The notes: generated by a model not told the origin, from the sequence alone. A DNA stretch of 64,000 bases from Bacillota bacterium (GCA_023453795.1 JAEXSP010000032.1:128200-192199), one strand, 5' to 3'; counted from the first letter of the stretch, positions 1 through 8,173 are shown. A program made the numbers and translations.

Positions 1-14
1 GGAGGTGAACATAA

Positions 15-1118
15 GTGTATGAGGTAAAAAATGAAGAGACAATAAAAAAGGAATTACTTGACAGAATACCTTCAGATATTGACAAATCCGAAGGTTCTTT
101 TATTTATGACGCAATTGCACCGGTAGCCATTGAGCTTGCGCAAACCTATATTGAACTTGACAGCATAATCAGAAGGTCCTTCATACAGACAAGCTATGGG
201 GAATGGCTGGATATGAAGGCAAATGAATTCGGGCTGTCAAGAAGAGAAGGGACAAAAGCTACCGGTACGGTAACAATAACAGGGAAGGACGATACTTTCA
301 TTCCCAAATGGACACTGGTTCAAACAGAGTCAGGCCTTCAATTCTACACGACCGAAGAAGCTATTATAAAATGTGGTTCGGTCAATATCGGCATTGAAGC
401 CTTTGACGAGGGTTCCAAATACAATATTCCCCCCCTGAATATAAAGGAACTTCCTATACCTATCTACGGGGCGGAATCCGTAAGGAACGATGACCGTATC
501 ACAGGAGGTTCGGATGTTGAAAGTGATGAAGAACTTGCACAGAGACTGCTTTTCAAAGTAAGGTCACCCGCCACCAGCGGCAACATCCACCACTACAGGC
601 AGTGGGCCCTTGATGTGGCCGGAATAGGAGATGCCAAGGTCATACCCTTATGGGAGGGGCCGGGAACCGTGAAAGTAAGCGTCATCGATATTGAGAAACT
701 TCCGGCCAGCAGAGAACTGGTGGAGAATGTATCCGACTATATTGGAGGCATATGTCCGATAGGGGCTTCAGTGACAGTTGAGGCTGCAGAACCTTTGTAC
801 ATAGGTGTAAAGGGGTCGGTTACACTGGAACTCAACTACACGCTGGATTTGGTAATACAGGGCTTTAAGGAGGCACTGGTCCAGCACTTTAAAAAAATTG
901 CATTTAGGCAGGACTATGTAAGCTATGCCCAGATAGGAGCAATATTGCTTGACATTCCCGGTGTGATAGACCATACAAACTTATTGATCAATAACATCAA
1001 AGGAAATATCAAGCTGGAGGAAAACCAGGTGCCTGTACTTGATGAAAAAAATATCCTTATTGACAGCCTGGTTCTTGACAGCCTGGCTCTGAACCCCACA
1101 GGAGGTGAAGCAGATTGA
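15..1118 (+). CDS. Baseplate J-family protein (contractile tail)
   Basis: 367 aa, GTG start with GGAGGTG seven bases upstream. The N-terminal half (IPSDIDKSEGSFIYDAIAP..., then a 'YGEWLDMKANEFGL' stretch) and the central 'VRSPATSGNIHHYRQWA' segment are typical of the phage baseplate assembly protein J family (Mu gp47/PBSX XkdT). Such proteins form the wedge that links the baseplate hub to the tail fibres in contractile tails. The gene starts at the window edge, so the rest of the tail operon lies upstream. Its stop overlaps the next start by four bases (TTGA), so the two genes are probably translationally coupled. Family assignment is by recognition of motifs, not by search. Confidence 0.88.
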   Translation: MYEVKNEETIKKELLDRIPSDIDKSEGSFIYDAIAPVAIELAQTYIELDSIIRRSFIQTSYGEWLDMKANEFGLSRREGTKATGTVTITGKDDTFIPKWTLVQTESGLQFYTTEEAIIKCGSVNIGIEAFDEGSKYNIPPLNIKELPIPIYGAESVRNDDRITGGSDVESDEELAQRLLFKVRSPATSGNIHHYRQWALDVAGIGDAKVIPLWEGPGTVKVSVIDIEKLPASRELVENVSDYIGGICPIGASVTVEAAEPLYIGVKGSVTLELNYTLDLVIQGFKEALVQHFKKIAFRQDYVSYAQIGAILLDIPGVIDHTNLLINNIKGNIKLEENQVPVLDEKNILIDSLVLDSLALNPTGGEAD

Positions 1119-1540
1119 GTAATTTTCCTAAAGCTGTTGACTCATTTGTAAAAAAGCTGGACAAAAAAGACATTCCTTATGTAATAAGGGATGAAGCAAT
1201 TGCGCTGTATAACGGCGTTGGGGTAAAGGAACTGGATCATGATAATGCAAACAACGGAACGATAGAAATCTGGTCCGGGCCTAATAAGAGCGGAGTAAAG
1301 ATAAACTCGTATGTAATAAATGAGTCCGCTGAAACCCCGTGGAAAACCATAATTAATGTCATGTGCCCGTTTGATATGGTATTCATTACATATGAGTCCC
1401 TGGGCGATCAGGTTGAAGCAGCCGACATAAACAGCCTCCAGGATGGGGTAGTATCTACCCAGACCGAACTGCTGCGGCACTCCTCAGACATAGTCGTGCA
1501 TGTTAAGGACGGGATAATAGACGGGGGAAGTTTCAAGTAG
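1115..1540 (+). CDS. Phage tail-module protein of unknown function
   Basis: 141 aa, TTG start overlapping the baseplate J stop, with GGAGGTG upstream. I do not recognise a named domain. The protein is small and acidic, has no signal peptide or membrane segment, and ends in a polar tail rich in Asp and Gly. Position between baseplate J and the tail fibre suggests a baseplate or fibre-attachment component, but that is inference from gene order only. Confidence 0.75.
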   Translation: MSNFPKAVDSFVKKLDKKDIPYVIRDEAIALYNGVGVKELDHDNANNGTIEIWSGPNKSGVKINSYVINESAETPWKTIINVMCPFDMVFITYESLGDQVEAADINSLQDGVVSTQTELLRHSSDIVVHVKDGIIDGGSFK

Positions 1541-1601
1541 ACTGCAATTCATTATGTACTTTGTTTACCCAATAAGTAATAAAACAAAGGAGGTATGGCA
1601 T

Positions 1602-2633
1602 ATGCCACAGGTAATTTGCATTAGAAGAGGAACAAAATCCGAGCTTTTGAATTACGGACCGCTAGCAGCTGCCGAGATGGGCTTTTGCAGCGATACGAAG
1701 GAAGTGTATGTAGGCGACGGAACAGTCAATACTCTTGTAGGCCGTGCAATGTCCGGCACGCTGGACAACCGCCCCGAGCCGTCTACTCCGGGAAGATTCT
1801 ACTTCGTTACGTCCGGAAAAAACTCAGACTATATCTATTTTGATGATGGTTCATCCTGGAGAAGGATAAACGCACAGATGCTCACCGAGTTGAGCGGGAC
1901 CCTTGACGACGTGCTTGACGGTACGGCGTTTAAAAGGGTGGTAGCCGGCGATATTACAGGCGGGCACGTAAACAAGGTTTCCGACGGTTCCAACACTAAA
2001 ACTGCATCGGAAATTCGGGAACATATAGACAATGGGGAAATACACCGCATGATAAACGACTCCGGTTCAGCTTCCACTGATGTATGGTCAGCACAAAAAG
2101 TCAGGACGGAGATATTTAACGCCATAAAAGGCATGGACTGGCAGGACAGCGTGAGGTCAAAGACAGCCACCACACCCCCGAGTGAGCCCGGGATTCATGC
2201 AAGGTATCTGATACCCGATGGAGCGGAGGGGGAATGGTCGGGAAAAACCGGCCAGGTTGTCGACTGGAATGGTTCTGCCTGGGACTTCTTTGTACCGTCG
2301 TACGGATGGGCGGTATATGTAGAGGATGAAAGCAAGAATTATACCTACAGCAATACCGGGATATGGGCTTTGACAGGGGGCGCCAATCAGACAATTCAAG
2401 CAGGCCCGGGCCTTAGCGGAGGAGGTTCGGGGGACACAGTTACTCTGCAGGTCGGGGCCGGCTACGGTATCAATACAACCGGTGAATATATTTATGTTGT
2501 AGGGCAAAAAGGCATCGTTGTAGACAGCAGCGGTGTGTCTGTGAACATTGACGGTGATTCCATACAATACGATCCCAACAACCAAGACAGACTTATGGTC
2601 GTACACATTGACGGCGGAACATTCTCAAAATAG
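1602..2633 (+). CDS. Tail fibre / receptor-binding protein
   Basis: 343 aa from the ATG at 1602, which has AAAGGAGG eight bases upstream; an in-frame upstream start at 1554 has no good ribosome site. Residues 1-40 (MPQVICIRRGTKSEL, then a GFCSDTKEVYVGDG run) match the short N-terminal domain found on many phage tail fibres and tropism determinants. The middle is a fibre-like region with a 'GDITGGHVNKVSD' segment and an Asp/Gly/Trp-rich insert. The C-terminus is low-complexity Gly/Asp β-structure (GLSGGGSGDTVTL). Likely role: host or target binding at the tip of the tail particle. Its first domain is repeated in the small downstream ORF at 2648. Confidence 0.8.
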   Translation: MPQVICIRRGTKSELLNYGPLAAAEMGFCSDTKEVYVGDGTVNTLVGRAMSGTLDNRPEPSTPGRFYFVTSGKNSDYIYFDDGSSWRRINAQMLTELSGTLDDVLDGTAFKRVVAGDITGGHVNKVSDGSNTKTASEIREHIDNGEIHRMINDSGSASTDVWSAQKVRTEIFNAIKGMDWQDSVRSKTATTPPSEPGIHARYLIPDGAEGEWSGKTGQVVDWNGSAWDFFVPSYGWAVYVEDESKNYTYSNTGIWALTGGANQTIQAGPGLSGGGSGDTVTLQVGAGYGINTTGEYIYVVGQKGIVVDSSGVSVNIDGDSIQYDPNNQDRLMVVHIDGGTFSK

Positions 2634-2647
2634 GATGGTGAATAAAA

Positions 2648-2809
2648 ATGCCAAGGAAAGTGCTGATACAAATTATAAGGGGTACTGAAGAAGAACTCAA
2701 AGCCATAATTCTTGAAACCGGAGAGCTTGCATTTACCACCGATACGCTTAAGCTTTTCATCGGTTCAGAAAAAGGCAACCTTTTACTGGCACAAGGAATC
2801 CTGCCTTGA
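2648..2809 (+). CDS. Small tail-fibre N-terminal-domain protein, possibly frameshifted
   Basis: A 53-aa ORF starting MPRKVLIQIIRG, which repeats the first domain of the preceding fibre protein (basic RGTEEEL segment, then GELAFTTDTLKLFIGS). The in-frame stop is at 2807-2809. If one T at about 2807 is skipped, the frame stays open for 21 more codons (DAYNQGQDLIANTLMNLYLG) to a TAA at 2871-2873, directly before the ribosome site of the next gene. This suggests either a real one-base frameshift, a programmed slip, or a sequencing error; the intact product would be about 74 aa. It is shorter than most gene-finder cut-offs. Confidence 0.55.
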   Translation: MPRKVLIQIIRGTEEELKAIILETGELAFTTDTLKLFIGSEKGNLLLAQGILP

Positions 2810-2888
2810 TGCGTATAATCAGGGACAGGATCTGATTGCAAATACGTTAATGAATTTATATTTAGGGGCGTAAGGAGGTGGTGTATGG

Positions 2889-3626
2889 ATGAAATACAGT
2901 GACGAATTTTACGGACTGTTTACTTACGGTGAAGGGGAGCTCGAAAAAGGCAGGGATGTGAAACCTGTAAACCTGATGGACTACCTCCCGTTATATTACA
3001 GAGACAGCCGCGTCATGACCAGTATGCAGGACTCAATTTCAAAACAGTATGACGGGATGAATGCCGCTATAGCCGAAATACAGGGCCAGCTTTATGTAGA
3101 TACAGCTGGCTGGGGTCTGGGGCTTTGGGAAAGCGAACTCGGTATTCTTACCAACAAATACAAATCGATGGACTACAGGCGCAATGTAATCAAGTCAAAG
3201 CTTCAGGGCGCACAAATAACTACTCCAGTGCTGATTGAAGACATTGGTGAGATTTTTTCGGGAGGCAGGGCCGATGTTACGGATTTTCCCATGGAGTATA
3301 GGTTTATCGTAAAATTCATCGGAACAAGGGGTATACCCCCGAATATGCCGGAATTGACAAAAGCTATAGAAATGATAAAGCCGGCACACCTGGCCTTCTC
3401 CTATGAATACACATATTGTGTCTGGGAAGAAGCTGCAACATACACATGGGAATCTGCAAAGTTCTATACATGGGACGGCTTCCACATAGCCAAGCCCAGG
3501 ACGTTGTGGACATCCTCGAAACTGACAAGATGGGATGACTTCTACCTTTTGACGGTAAGACCTTCGTGGAAATACGCCAAGAAGATGACATGGGAAGAGT
3601 TCCAGCTATTAAAGTCAAATTCATAA
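2889..3626 (+). CDS. Putative phage tail protein, YmfQ/DUF2313-like
   Basis: 245 aa, ATG start after AAGGAGGTGG. Residues about 25-165 (MDYLPLYYRDSRVM..., WGLGLWESELGI, YRRNVIKSKLQGAQIT) fit the YmfQ-type tail protein family that sits next to baseplate J in Mu/PBSX-like tails and acts as a tail-tip or fibre connector. The last 70 residues are unusual: at least four short Trp/Tyr-rich units of the type TW-x(2)-F, such as YTWESAKFYTWDGF and WTSSKLTRWDDF. This aromatic repeat could be a fibre-docking or surface-binding extension; that is inference. Confidence 0.78.
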   Translation: MKYSDEFYGLFTYGEGELEKGRDVKPVNLMDYLPLYYRDSRVMTSMQDSISKQYDGMNAAIAEIQGQLYVDTAGWGLGLWESELGILTNKYKSMDYRRNVIKSKLQGAQITTPVLIEDIGEIFSGGRADVTDFPMEYRFIVKFIGTRGIPPNMPELTKAIEMIKPAHLAFSYEYTYCVWEEAATYTWESAKFYTWDGFHIAKPRTLWTSSKLTRWDDFYLLTVRPSWKYAKKMTWEEFQLLKSNS

Positions 3627-3642
3627 TTCAGGAGGAGTTACT

Positions 3643-4584
3643 ATGCAATACACCCAGAATTACAATCTGAAAAAGCCCGGAGGGGCTGATATTGTAGATG
3701 TTAATGATTTCAACAGCAATACGGACATTATTGACACCGCTCTTACCCCAACTGCCAGCCCGAACCAAGTGCCGGTATCAAACGGTCCAGGTAAGCTGAC
3801 GCAGTGGGTATCATGGATTGCAAACAGGATAAAGGCAATAACCGGAAAGACCAATTGGTATGAAGCGCCCGATATCACACTTGCACAGACAAGGGATCAT
3901 GTTGACGCTGCCAATCCGCATCCCGGCCATGTCCTGGTCAGTGATGCCGTCAGTGCTCCCGCTGCGGGGAAGATATTGAAGATGGATTCCTCCGGGAAGC
4001 TACCCACTTCAATTACGGGAGATGCACACTCAGTGGACGGAAAACACTCCTATGATTTCCTCCAGTACTCGTCTTCTGCAAACACGAACGGATACTTTGA
4101 TGTGACAGGTGTGTCGCCGACCGGGACTGCAAGATTGAACTACAGCGGTTATTTCTTTGCAACAAAAGTATACAACGCTATATTTAACGACTATGCGGAG
4201 TATTTCCTCAAAGACGGAGAACTGGAAGCCGGGGACGTAGTATGCAAAAGCCGTGACGGAGAAGGATACTCGAAATCCTGCAAGGAATACAGCAAATTGG
4301 TATGCGGTGTCGTGTCGGATGAATACGCCCAGTGCATAGGAGGAGAAAAGGATTTGTCGTTGGAGGAACAGGAAAGAAAGTATGCGCCTGTAGGAATGAG
4401 CGGCAGGGTCCGGGTTAAGGTCAAAGGCATGGTAAGGACGGGGGATTTACTGGTATCTTCGGATATCCCCGGGGTTGCCATTGCAGCGGAAGATTATATT
4501 CCCGGTACGGTTATAGGTAAAGCGCTGGAGGTTTATGACAGTGACGAAATCGGCAGGATAAAAATGCTGATTGTCAACTGTTGA
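3643..4584 (+). CDS. Tail fibre with C-terminal auto-processing/chaperone-like domain
   Basis: 313 aa, ATG after CAGGAGGAG. The N-terminus (YNLKKPGGADIVDVNDFNSN) is the common start of clostridial and Bacillus tail-fibre proteins that bind the tail. The C-terminal 130 residues begin with NDYAEYF and continue with a Gly-rich Val/Tyr pattern ending GVVSDEY. This resembles the DYAEYF-type Peptidase_G2/intramolecular chaperone domains that trimerise and release phage appendages. The resemblance is by motif only. The gene directly precedes the Cys-rich peptide gene, with a 18-base gap to its likely start. Confidence 0.75.
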   Translation: MQYTQNYNLKKPGGADIVDVNDFNSNTDIIDTALTPTASPNQVPVSNGPGKLTQWVSWIANRIKAITGKTNWYEAPDITLAQTRDHVDAANPHPGHVLVSDAVSAPAAGKILKMDSSGKLPTSITGDAHSVDGKHSYDFLQYSSSANTNGYFDVTGVSPTGTARLNYSGYFFATKVYNAIFNDYAEYFLKDGELEAGDVVCKSRDGEGYSKSCKEYSKLVCGVVSDEYAQCIGGEKDLSLEEQERKYAPVGMSGRVRVKVKGMVRTGDLLVSSDIPGVAIAAEDYIPGTVIGKALEVYDSDEIGRIKMLIVNC

Positions 4585-4602
4585 CGTTGGGGGGTGATAA
4601 TA

Positions 4603-5064
4603 ATGCCGATGTCAAGAGATTCTGTGGTTACGGCAGTTGATTTTATAAACCTGAGAAACAGGGTGCGGAATGAGATGCTGAGAAGAAACGGATTAGGATC
4701 TTTAACCGGTTATTCCAGCCCTAACTATGACTTTTCCACTATACCTTCTACCGGCTCGCCCATTCTGGAAGAGCACTTTGACAAGATACGGGATGTAATG
4801 GCAGTTATTAGTCCTTACAGGGTCGGGCTTGGAGAAAAAAGCAGGGGAGACATTGTTATGGCAATGAGCATACTTGAAGCTAATATGACTTCTTTTGAAG
4901 CACAGCCAAGGAACGCTACAAGCAACAATGACTGTAATTCCCAATGCAGTGGAATGTGTGTGTGGACTTGTATTAATACCTGTGCAGGTACCTGCTCAGC
5001 TGATTGCAGAAATAACTGCTCAGGCAGCTGCAGCGGTGGTTGCCGCGGAGGATGCGGATGTTGA
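4603..5064 (+). CDS. CXXX-repeat Cys-rich peptide precursor (putative RiPP) in tail operon
   Basis: 153 aa from the ATG at 4603, preceded by TTGGGGGGTG; a GTG at 4594 is an alternative start. Residues 1-108 have no cysteine and form a helical, tail-protein-like or leader-like part (VTAVDFINLRNRVRNEMLRR). Residues about 110-153 are ten consecutive Cys-X-X-X units followed by CGC, twelve Cys in all, with small, polar and Gly residues between them. Regular CXXX spacing is the hallmark of peptide substrates of radical SAM/SPASM maturases, and such a maturase lies 1 kb downstream at 6053 on the same strand. The likely product is a thioether- or otherwise cross-linked Cys-rich tail. The ~100-aa N-terminus is long for a RiPP leader and may anchor the peptide to the tail particle (inference). 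Confidence 0.72.
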   Translation: MPMSRDSVVTAVDFINLRNRVRNEMLRRNGLGSLTGYSSPNYDFSTIPSTGSPILEEHFDKIRDVMAVISPYRVGLGEKSRGDIVMAMSILEANMTSFEAQPRNATSNNDCNSQCSGMCVWTCINTCAGTCSADCRNNCSGSCSGGCRGGCGC

Positions 5065-5107
5065 TAATAAACACGTAAACGCTAATTATTTTATGGAGGT
5101 GACATTT

Positions 5108-5638
5108 ATGAGCGGTATGGGAGATTGTAATTTATCGTTATCTAAAATTTATATGGATTTGGTGGATACAGATACAATAGTACCTGAACATCTGATTGAA
5201 TATAAGAAAAACCTGAAAGGTCTTGGGAAGGAATACAACATCAGTATGGAACAAGCCGTCAAAAGTATTATGGAGGTTGTGGAAAAGTACCTGCATCTGG
5301 CAAGAATAGAAAAACGTTTTGCCAAGAAAAAGCTCCTGGAATCATTCTCTGAAATATTAAATTTGATTAATACCAACTTCTACACTGTAAATGCCGGTTT
5401 TTATTTAAAAATGTGCGAGTATAAGCTTTGCGACAACAAAGCAACCATTCAACAGAAAATAGACCTTTTAAAAAGCTGCATTCCAGATAGCGATTCCGAG
5501 CCCCTTGATATAAAAATCAGGTGCAGGGCTGAGCTGCTGAACCTTTACATGCTGTATCCGGAAAACTATCTAAGAGAAATGAGAACTCTTTCAGATGAAC
5601 TAAAACCGCTGATTGCACTCAGAGATAGTGCCAACTGA
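5108..5638 (+). CDS. Unrecognised helical protein of the Cys-rich peptide cassette
   Basis: 176 aa from the ATG at 5108 with GGAGGTG six bases upstream. The frame is open upstream through the Cys-rich gene but that part has no start signal. No recognised domain. Predicted mostly α-helical, with charged Lys/Glu-rich segments, one central aromatic patch (NTNFYTVNAGFYLKMCEYK) and no signal peptide or transmembrane segment. It lies 43 bases after the Cys-rich peptide gene and is followed by a terminator-like hairpin. A role as a peptide-binding, escort or immunity partner is possible but is inferred only from position. Confidence 0.72.
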   Translation: MSGMGDCNLSLSKIYMDLVDTDTIVPEHLIEYKKNLKGLGKEYNISMEQAVKSIMEVVEKYLHLARIEKRFAKKKLLESFSEILNLINTNFYTVNAGFYLKMCEYKLCDNKATIQQKIDLLKSCIPDSDSEPLDIKIRCRAELLNLYMLYPENYLREMRTLSDELKPLIALRDSAN

Positions 5639-5641
5639 TTT

Positions 5642-5671
5642 GAGGGGGTGTAAACCGCCCCCTTCCTTTAT
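5642..5671 (+). terminator. Terminator-like hairpin inside the peptide cassette
   Basis: Five-base G run (5644-5648) pairs with a five-base C run (5658-5662) around a nine-base loop, followed by a pyrimidine-rich TTCCTTTATTT. It lies four bases after the stop at 5638. A partial terminator here would give more transcript of the peptide gene and its neighbour than of the maturase, a layout common in RiPP operons. Strength is uncertain because the T run is interrupted. Confidence 0.5.
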
Positions 5672-5712
5672 TTGTTATGGGTCGAAAAGTAAGAGAAAAA
5701 GGGGGCATGCAA

Positions 5713-6066
5713 ATGGGCGAGACTATAATAAAGGATGTGGCAATACCCGAGGAGCTTTGTAGTTACGTTCAGAGACTGCAGTATGAGCTTGACGGATACA
5801 GGGTCCTGATGAAATCCATTCTAAGGTGCGGGGAGTTTAGATATAACGAAGATGTATACAGCTTGTTTATGAATGAGTTTCAAAAAACAAACATGCAGTT
5901 GAGGGTTCTTTTAGAGGAGATAAAAACCGAGTATTGTCCCGAACCTAAAGATAGTTTTCATAATGTTGATATAAGCATCTTATTTAGAGAAAATTTGGCG
6001 AGATTTACACGCAAGGATTCTTCCTGCTCATATCAGATGTGCATGGAGCGGGATGGGGGGTGCTAA
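5713..6066 (+). CDS. Small Cys-containing protein of the peptide cassette, unknown function
   Basis: 117 aa from the ATG at 5713, seven bases after GGGGG; ATGs at 5677 and 5707 are alternatives. No named domain is recognised. The N-terminal two thirds are helical (EELCSYVQRLQYELDGYRVLMKS) and the C-terminus carries three Cys in fifteen residues (SSCSYQMCMERDGGC), six Cys overall. It overlaps or abuts the maturase gene, so the two are translated together. Small helical partners are common next to radical SAM peptide maturases as recognition or modification-system proteins, so a helper role in modifying the CXXX peptide is a reasonable inference. Confidence 0.7.
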   Translation: MGETIIKDVAIPEELCSYVQRLQYELDGYRVLMKSILRCGEFRYNEDVYSLFMNEFQKTNMQLRVLLEEIKTEYCPEPKDSFHNVDISILFRENLARFTRKDSSCSYQMCMERDGGC

Positions 6067-7402
6067 CTTGGTGGGTATAGCAGCAAAAGTGCCTATGTTT
6101 TCCGAATTATTCAGGAGGTTGTATCCCGAGCTTGAATTGCTCCGGTTGGATGATAGTGAGATGATAAAGGACATAACCTTTGTTGTAACTGAGGATTGTA
6201 ATTTAAGGTGTACCTACTGTTATGAGCATAATAAAAACAGTAAAAAGAGAATGACAAAAGACATAGCAAAAAAGGCTGTCGATATGATCTTTAACGAACA
6301 GTCAAAACCCAGGGGAAAATTCATAAATTCTTACAATACTATAGGTGTCGTCTTGGAATTTGTGGGTGGAGAGCCGTTTCTTGAAATAGAACTTATAGAC
6401 TATATTGTTGAGTATTTCAGGTATAAGGCTGTATCTCTAAACCATAGATGGGCGTTAAACTACATGATATCCTTTTCTACAAACGGGGTATTGTATAATG
6501 ATCCGAGGGTGCAGGACTTTTTGAGGAGAAATGACGGGCGCGTAAGCCTTTCAATCTCAATTGACGGGAACAAGGAACTACATGACTCATGCAGGAAATT
6601 TCCCGACGGCACCGGAAGCTATGATGTTGTTGAGAAGGCTTTCAAGCATTATCTCGGATGCAGCTCACAAAAGTCTACAAAAGTGACAATTTCCCCGGAG
6701 AACATAGAACATCTATTCAGCGCGTGCAAACACCTGTTTGAAATGGGGCTCACATTCATACCCGCAAACTGCGTGTTTGAGAATGTCTGGGAACTAAAAC
6801 ATGCCCAAATACTGTATGAACAGCTGTTGCTTCTCGCAGGCTATCTGCTTGAAGAAAACAGGTATTCATACCTTTTATGCACATTCTTTGATGAAACAAT
6901 CGGACAGCCTTTGCCGGAAACAGAAAATCAGAACTGGTGCGGAGGTACGGGCAAAATGCTGGCCATAGCACCCGACGGCAAGCTTTATCCCTGTCTCAGA
7001 TATCTGCCTTTTTCTTTGAATTCGGGCTGCAGACCTCTTGTCATAGGAGATGTCGATAACGGAATAGAGGTAACCGAAGAGCAGAGGGAAGTAGTGAGAA
7101 TGCTTAATTCGATAACCCGGAGAAGCCAGAGCACCGACGAATGCTTCTATTGCCCGGTTGCCAGCGGCTGCGCCTGGTGCTCGGCATACAACTATGAAGC
7201 GACGGGTACCCCTGGCAAGCGGGCTACCTATATATGTATAATGCACAAAGCAAGGGTCCTTGCCAATTATTATTACTGGAACAGAGTATACAAGAAAGCC
7301 GGAATACCTAAGGAATTCAAGTTGAATTTATCCGAAGAGGATATCAGGGCTATTGCCGGCGACGGAACTGCCATGCTTGAGAAAGAAGGAGGTGCGCTGT
7401 GA
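6053..7402 (+). CDS. Radical SAM/SPASM peptide maturase
   Basis: 449 aa from the ATG at 6053 (GGAG five bases upstream); a TTG at 6068 behind GGGGGG is an alternative. The radical SAM signature is VTEDCNLRCTYCYEH, the CX3CX2C cluster that holds the catalytic [4Fe-4S] and binds S-adenosylmethionine. It is followed by GGEPFLE and an SISIDG strand typical of the partial TIM barrel. The C-terminus has a full set of SPASM-type cysteines (WCGGTGKMLAIAPDGKLYPC, then CFYCPVASGCAWC and a final IC-x-MH). Such enzymes install thioether or C-C links in Cys-rich ribosomal peptides. The obvious substrate is the CXXX-repeat protein at 4603. The family resembles the predicted CXXX-target or clostridial Cys-rich-peptide (CcpM-like) maturases; which subfamily would need a profile search. 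Confidence 0.88.
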   Translation: MGGANLVGIAAKVPMFSELFRRLYPELELLRLDDSEMIKDITFVVTEDCNLRCTYCYEHNKNSKKRMTKDIAKKAVDMIFNEQSKPRGKFINSYNTIGVVLEFVGGEPFLEIELIDYIVEYFRYKAVSLNHRWALNYMISFSTNGVLYNDPRVQDFLRRNDGRVSLSISIDGNKELHDSCRKFPDGTGSYDVVEKAFKHYLGCSSQKSTKVTISPENIEHLFSACKHLFEMGLTFIPANCVFENVWELKHAQILYEQLLLLAGYLLEENRYSYLLCTFFDETIGQPLPETENQNWCGGTGKMLAIAPDGKLYPCLRYLPFSLNSGCRPLVIGDVDNGIEVTEEQREVVRMLNSITRRSQSTDECFYCPVASGCAWCSAYNYEATGTPGKRATYICIMHKARVLANYYYWNRVYKKAGIPKEFKLNLSEEDIRAIAGDGTAMLEKEGGAL

Positions 7403-7938
7403 ACGCCATAATATTGACCACTAAGGAATTGATAAACCATACCAAGGGGTTCAAGTGGAGCCGGAAAATAAAGCAGCTGCACATACATCACACGTATAAA
7501 CCCGGACACAGTGATTACAACGGGAGGAACGGCGTAGACCTCCAGAATGCCATTAGGGATTACCATGTATATAACAGGGGCTGGAGCGACATAGAGCAGC
7601 ATGCAACGCTTCTCCCCGACGGCAGATGGGTAACGGGAAGGGATTTCAACAAAAACCCTGATTCTATAACCGGTTGGAACGAGGGAGCATTTTGTATAGA
7701 GATGCTGGGCAATTTTGACATTGGGCATGACAGGTTCGAAGGGGCGCAGGCGGCGGCAATGTTCGAGTTCTGTGCTTTTTTTGTGCTGGACAGAGGGATT
7801 GACGCAGGGATGGGAGTAAAATTTCACCGTGACAATCCTACAGCCCTCAAAACCTGCCCCGGTACTTCAATAAACAGGGAGGAATTCATAAAGGAGCTTT
7901 TCTCCTCGGTTAATCATATGAAGAAAACATACTGGTAG
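7399..7938 (+). CDS. N-acetylmuramoyl-L-alanine amidase (endolysin)
   Basis: 179 aa, GTG start overlapping the maturase stop, with GGAGGTG upstream. Amidase_2/PGRP-type fold: zinc ligands are seen as His in HIHHTYKPGHS, His in VKFHRDNP and Cys in LKTCPGTS, and the WSDIEQHATLLPDGRW strand is typical of the family. It cuts the amide bond between muramic acid and the stem peptide. There is no signal peptide or cell-wall-binding repeat, as in phage endolysins released through a holin. Its coupling to the radical SAM gene ties the peptide cassette to the lysis module. Confidence 0.9.
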   Translation: MNAIILTTKELINHTKGFKWSRKIKQLHIHHTYKPGHSDYNGRNGVDLQNAIRDYHVYNRGWSDIEQHATLLPDGRWVTGRDFNKNPDSITGWNEGAFCIEMLGNFDIGHDRFEGAQAAAMFEFCAFFVLDRGIDAGMGVKFHRDNPTALKTCPGTSINREEFIKELFSSVNHMKKTYW

Positions 7939-8173
7939 AAAAAAAGAACTATAAGACATTAGTAATATTTCATCATTTCAAAAAAATGCAAAATGTGAGA
8001 CAATAACGTTAATCAGTGCATAAATAGTGAAAACCTGAATTCTTTTGTAAAAATTCCCTGTATTTACCAATAATCAGTTCCAATACCCAGATTAAGACAA
8101 ATACTTCTTATAATTATGCCACCGAATATTTCAATAAGGCAGCTAAAAAACCAAAAGGAGGTTTGGAATACCT

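Noticed and set aside
4895..5107. Upstream extension of the 176-aa ORF through the Cys-rich gene
   Set aside because: Open by chance in the alternate frame; no ribosome site before 5095 and the Cys-rich frame is the one with clear repeat structure.
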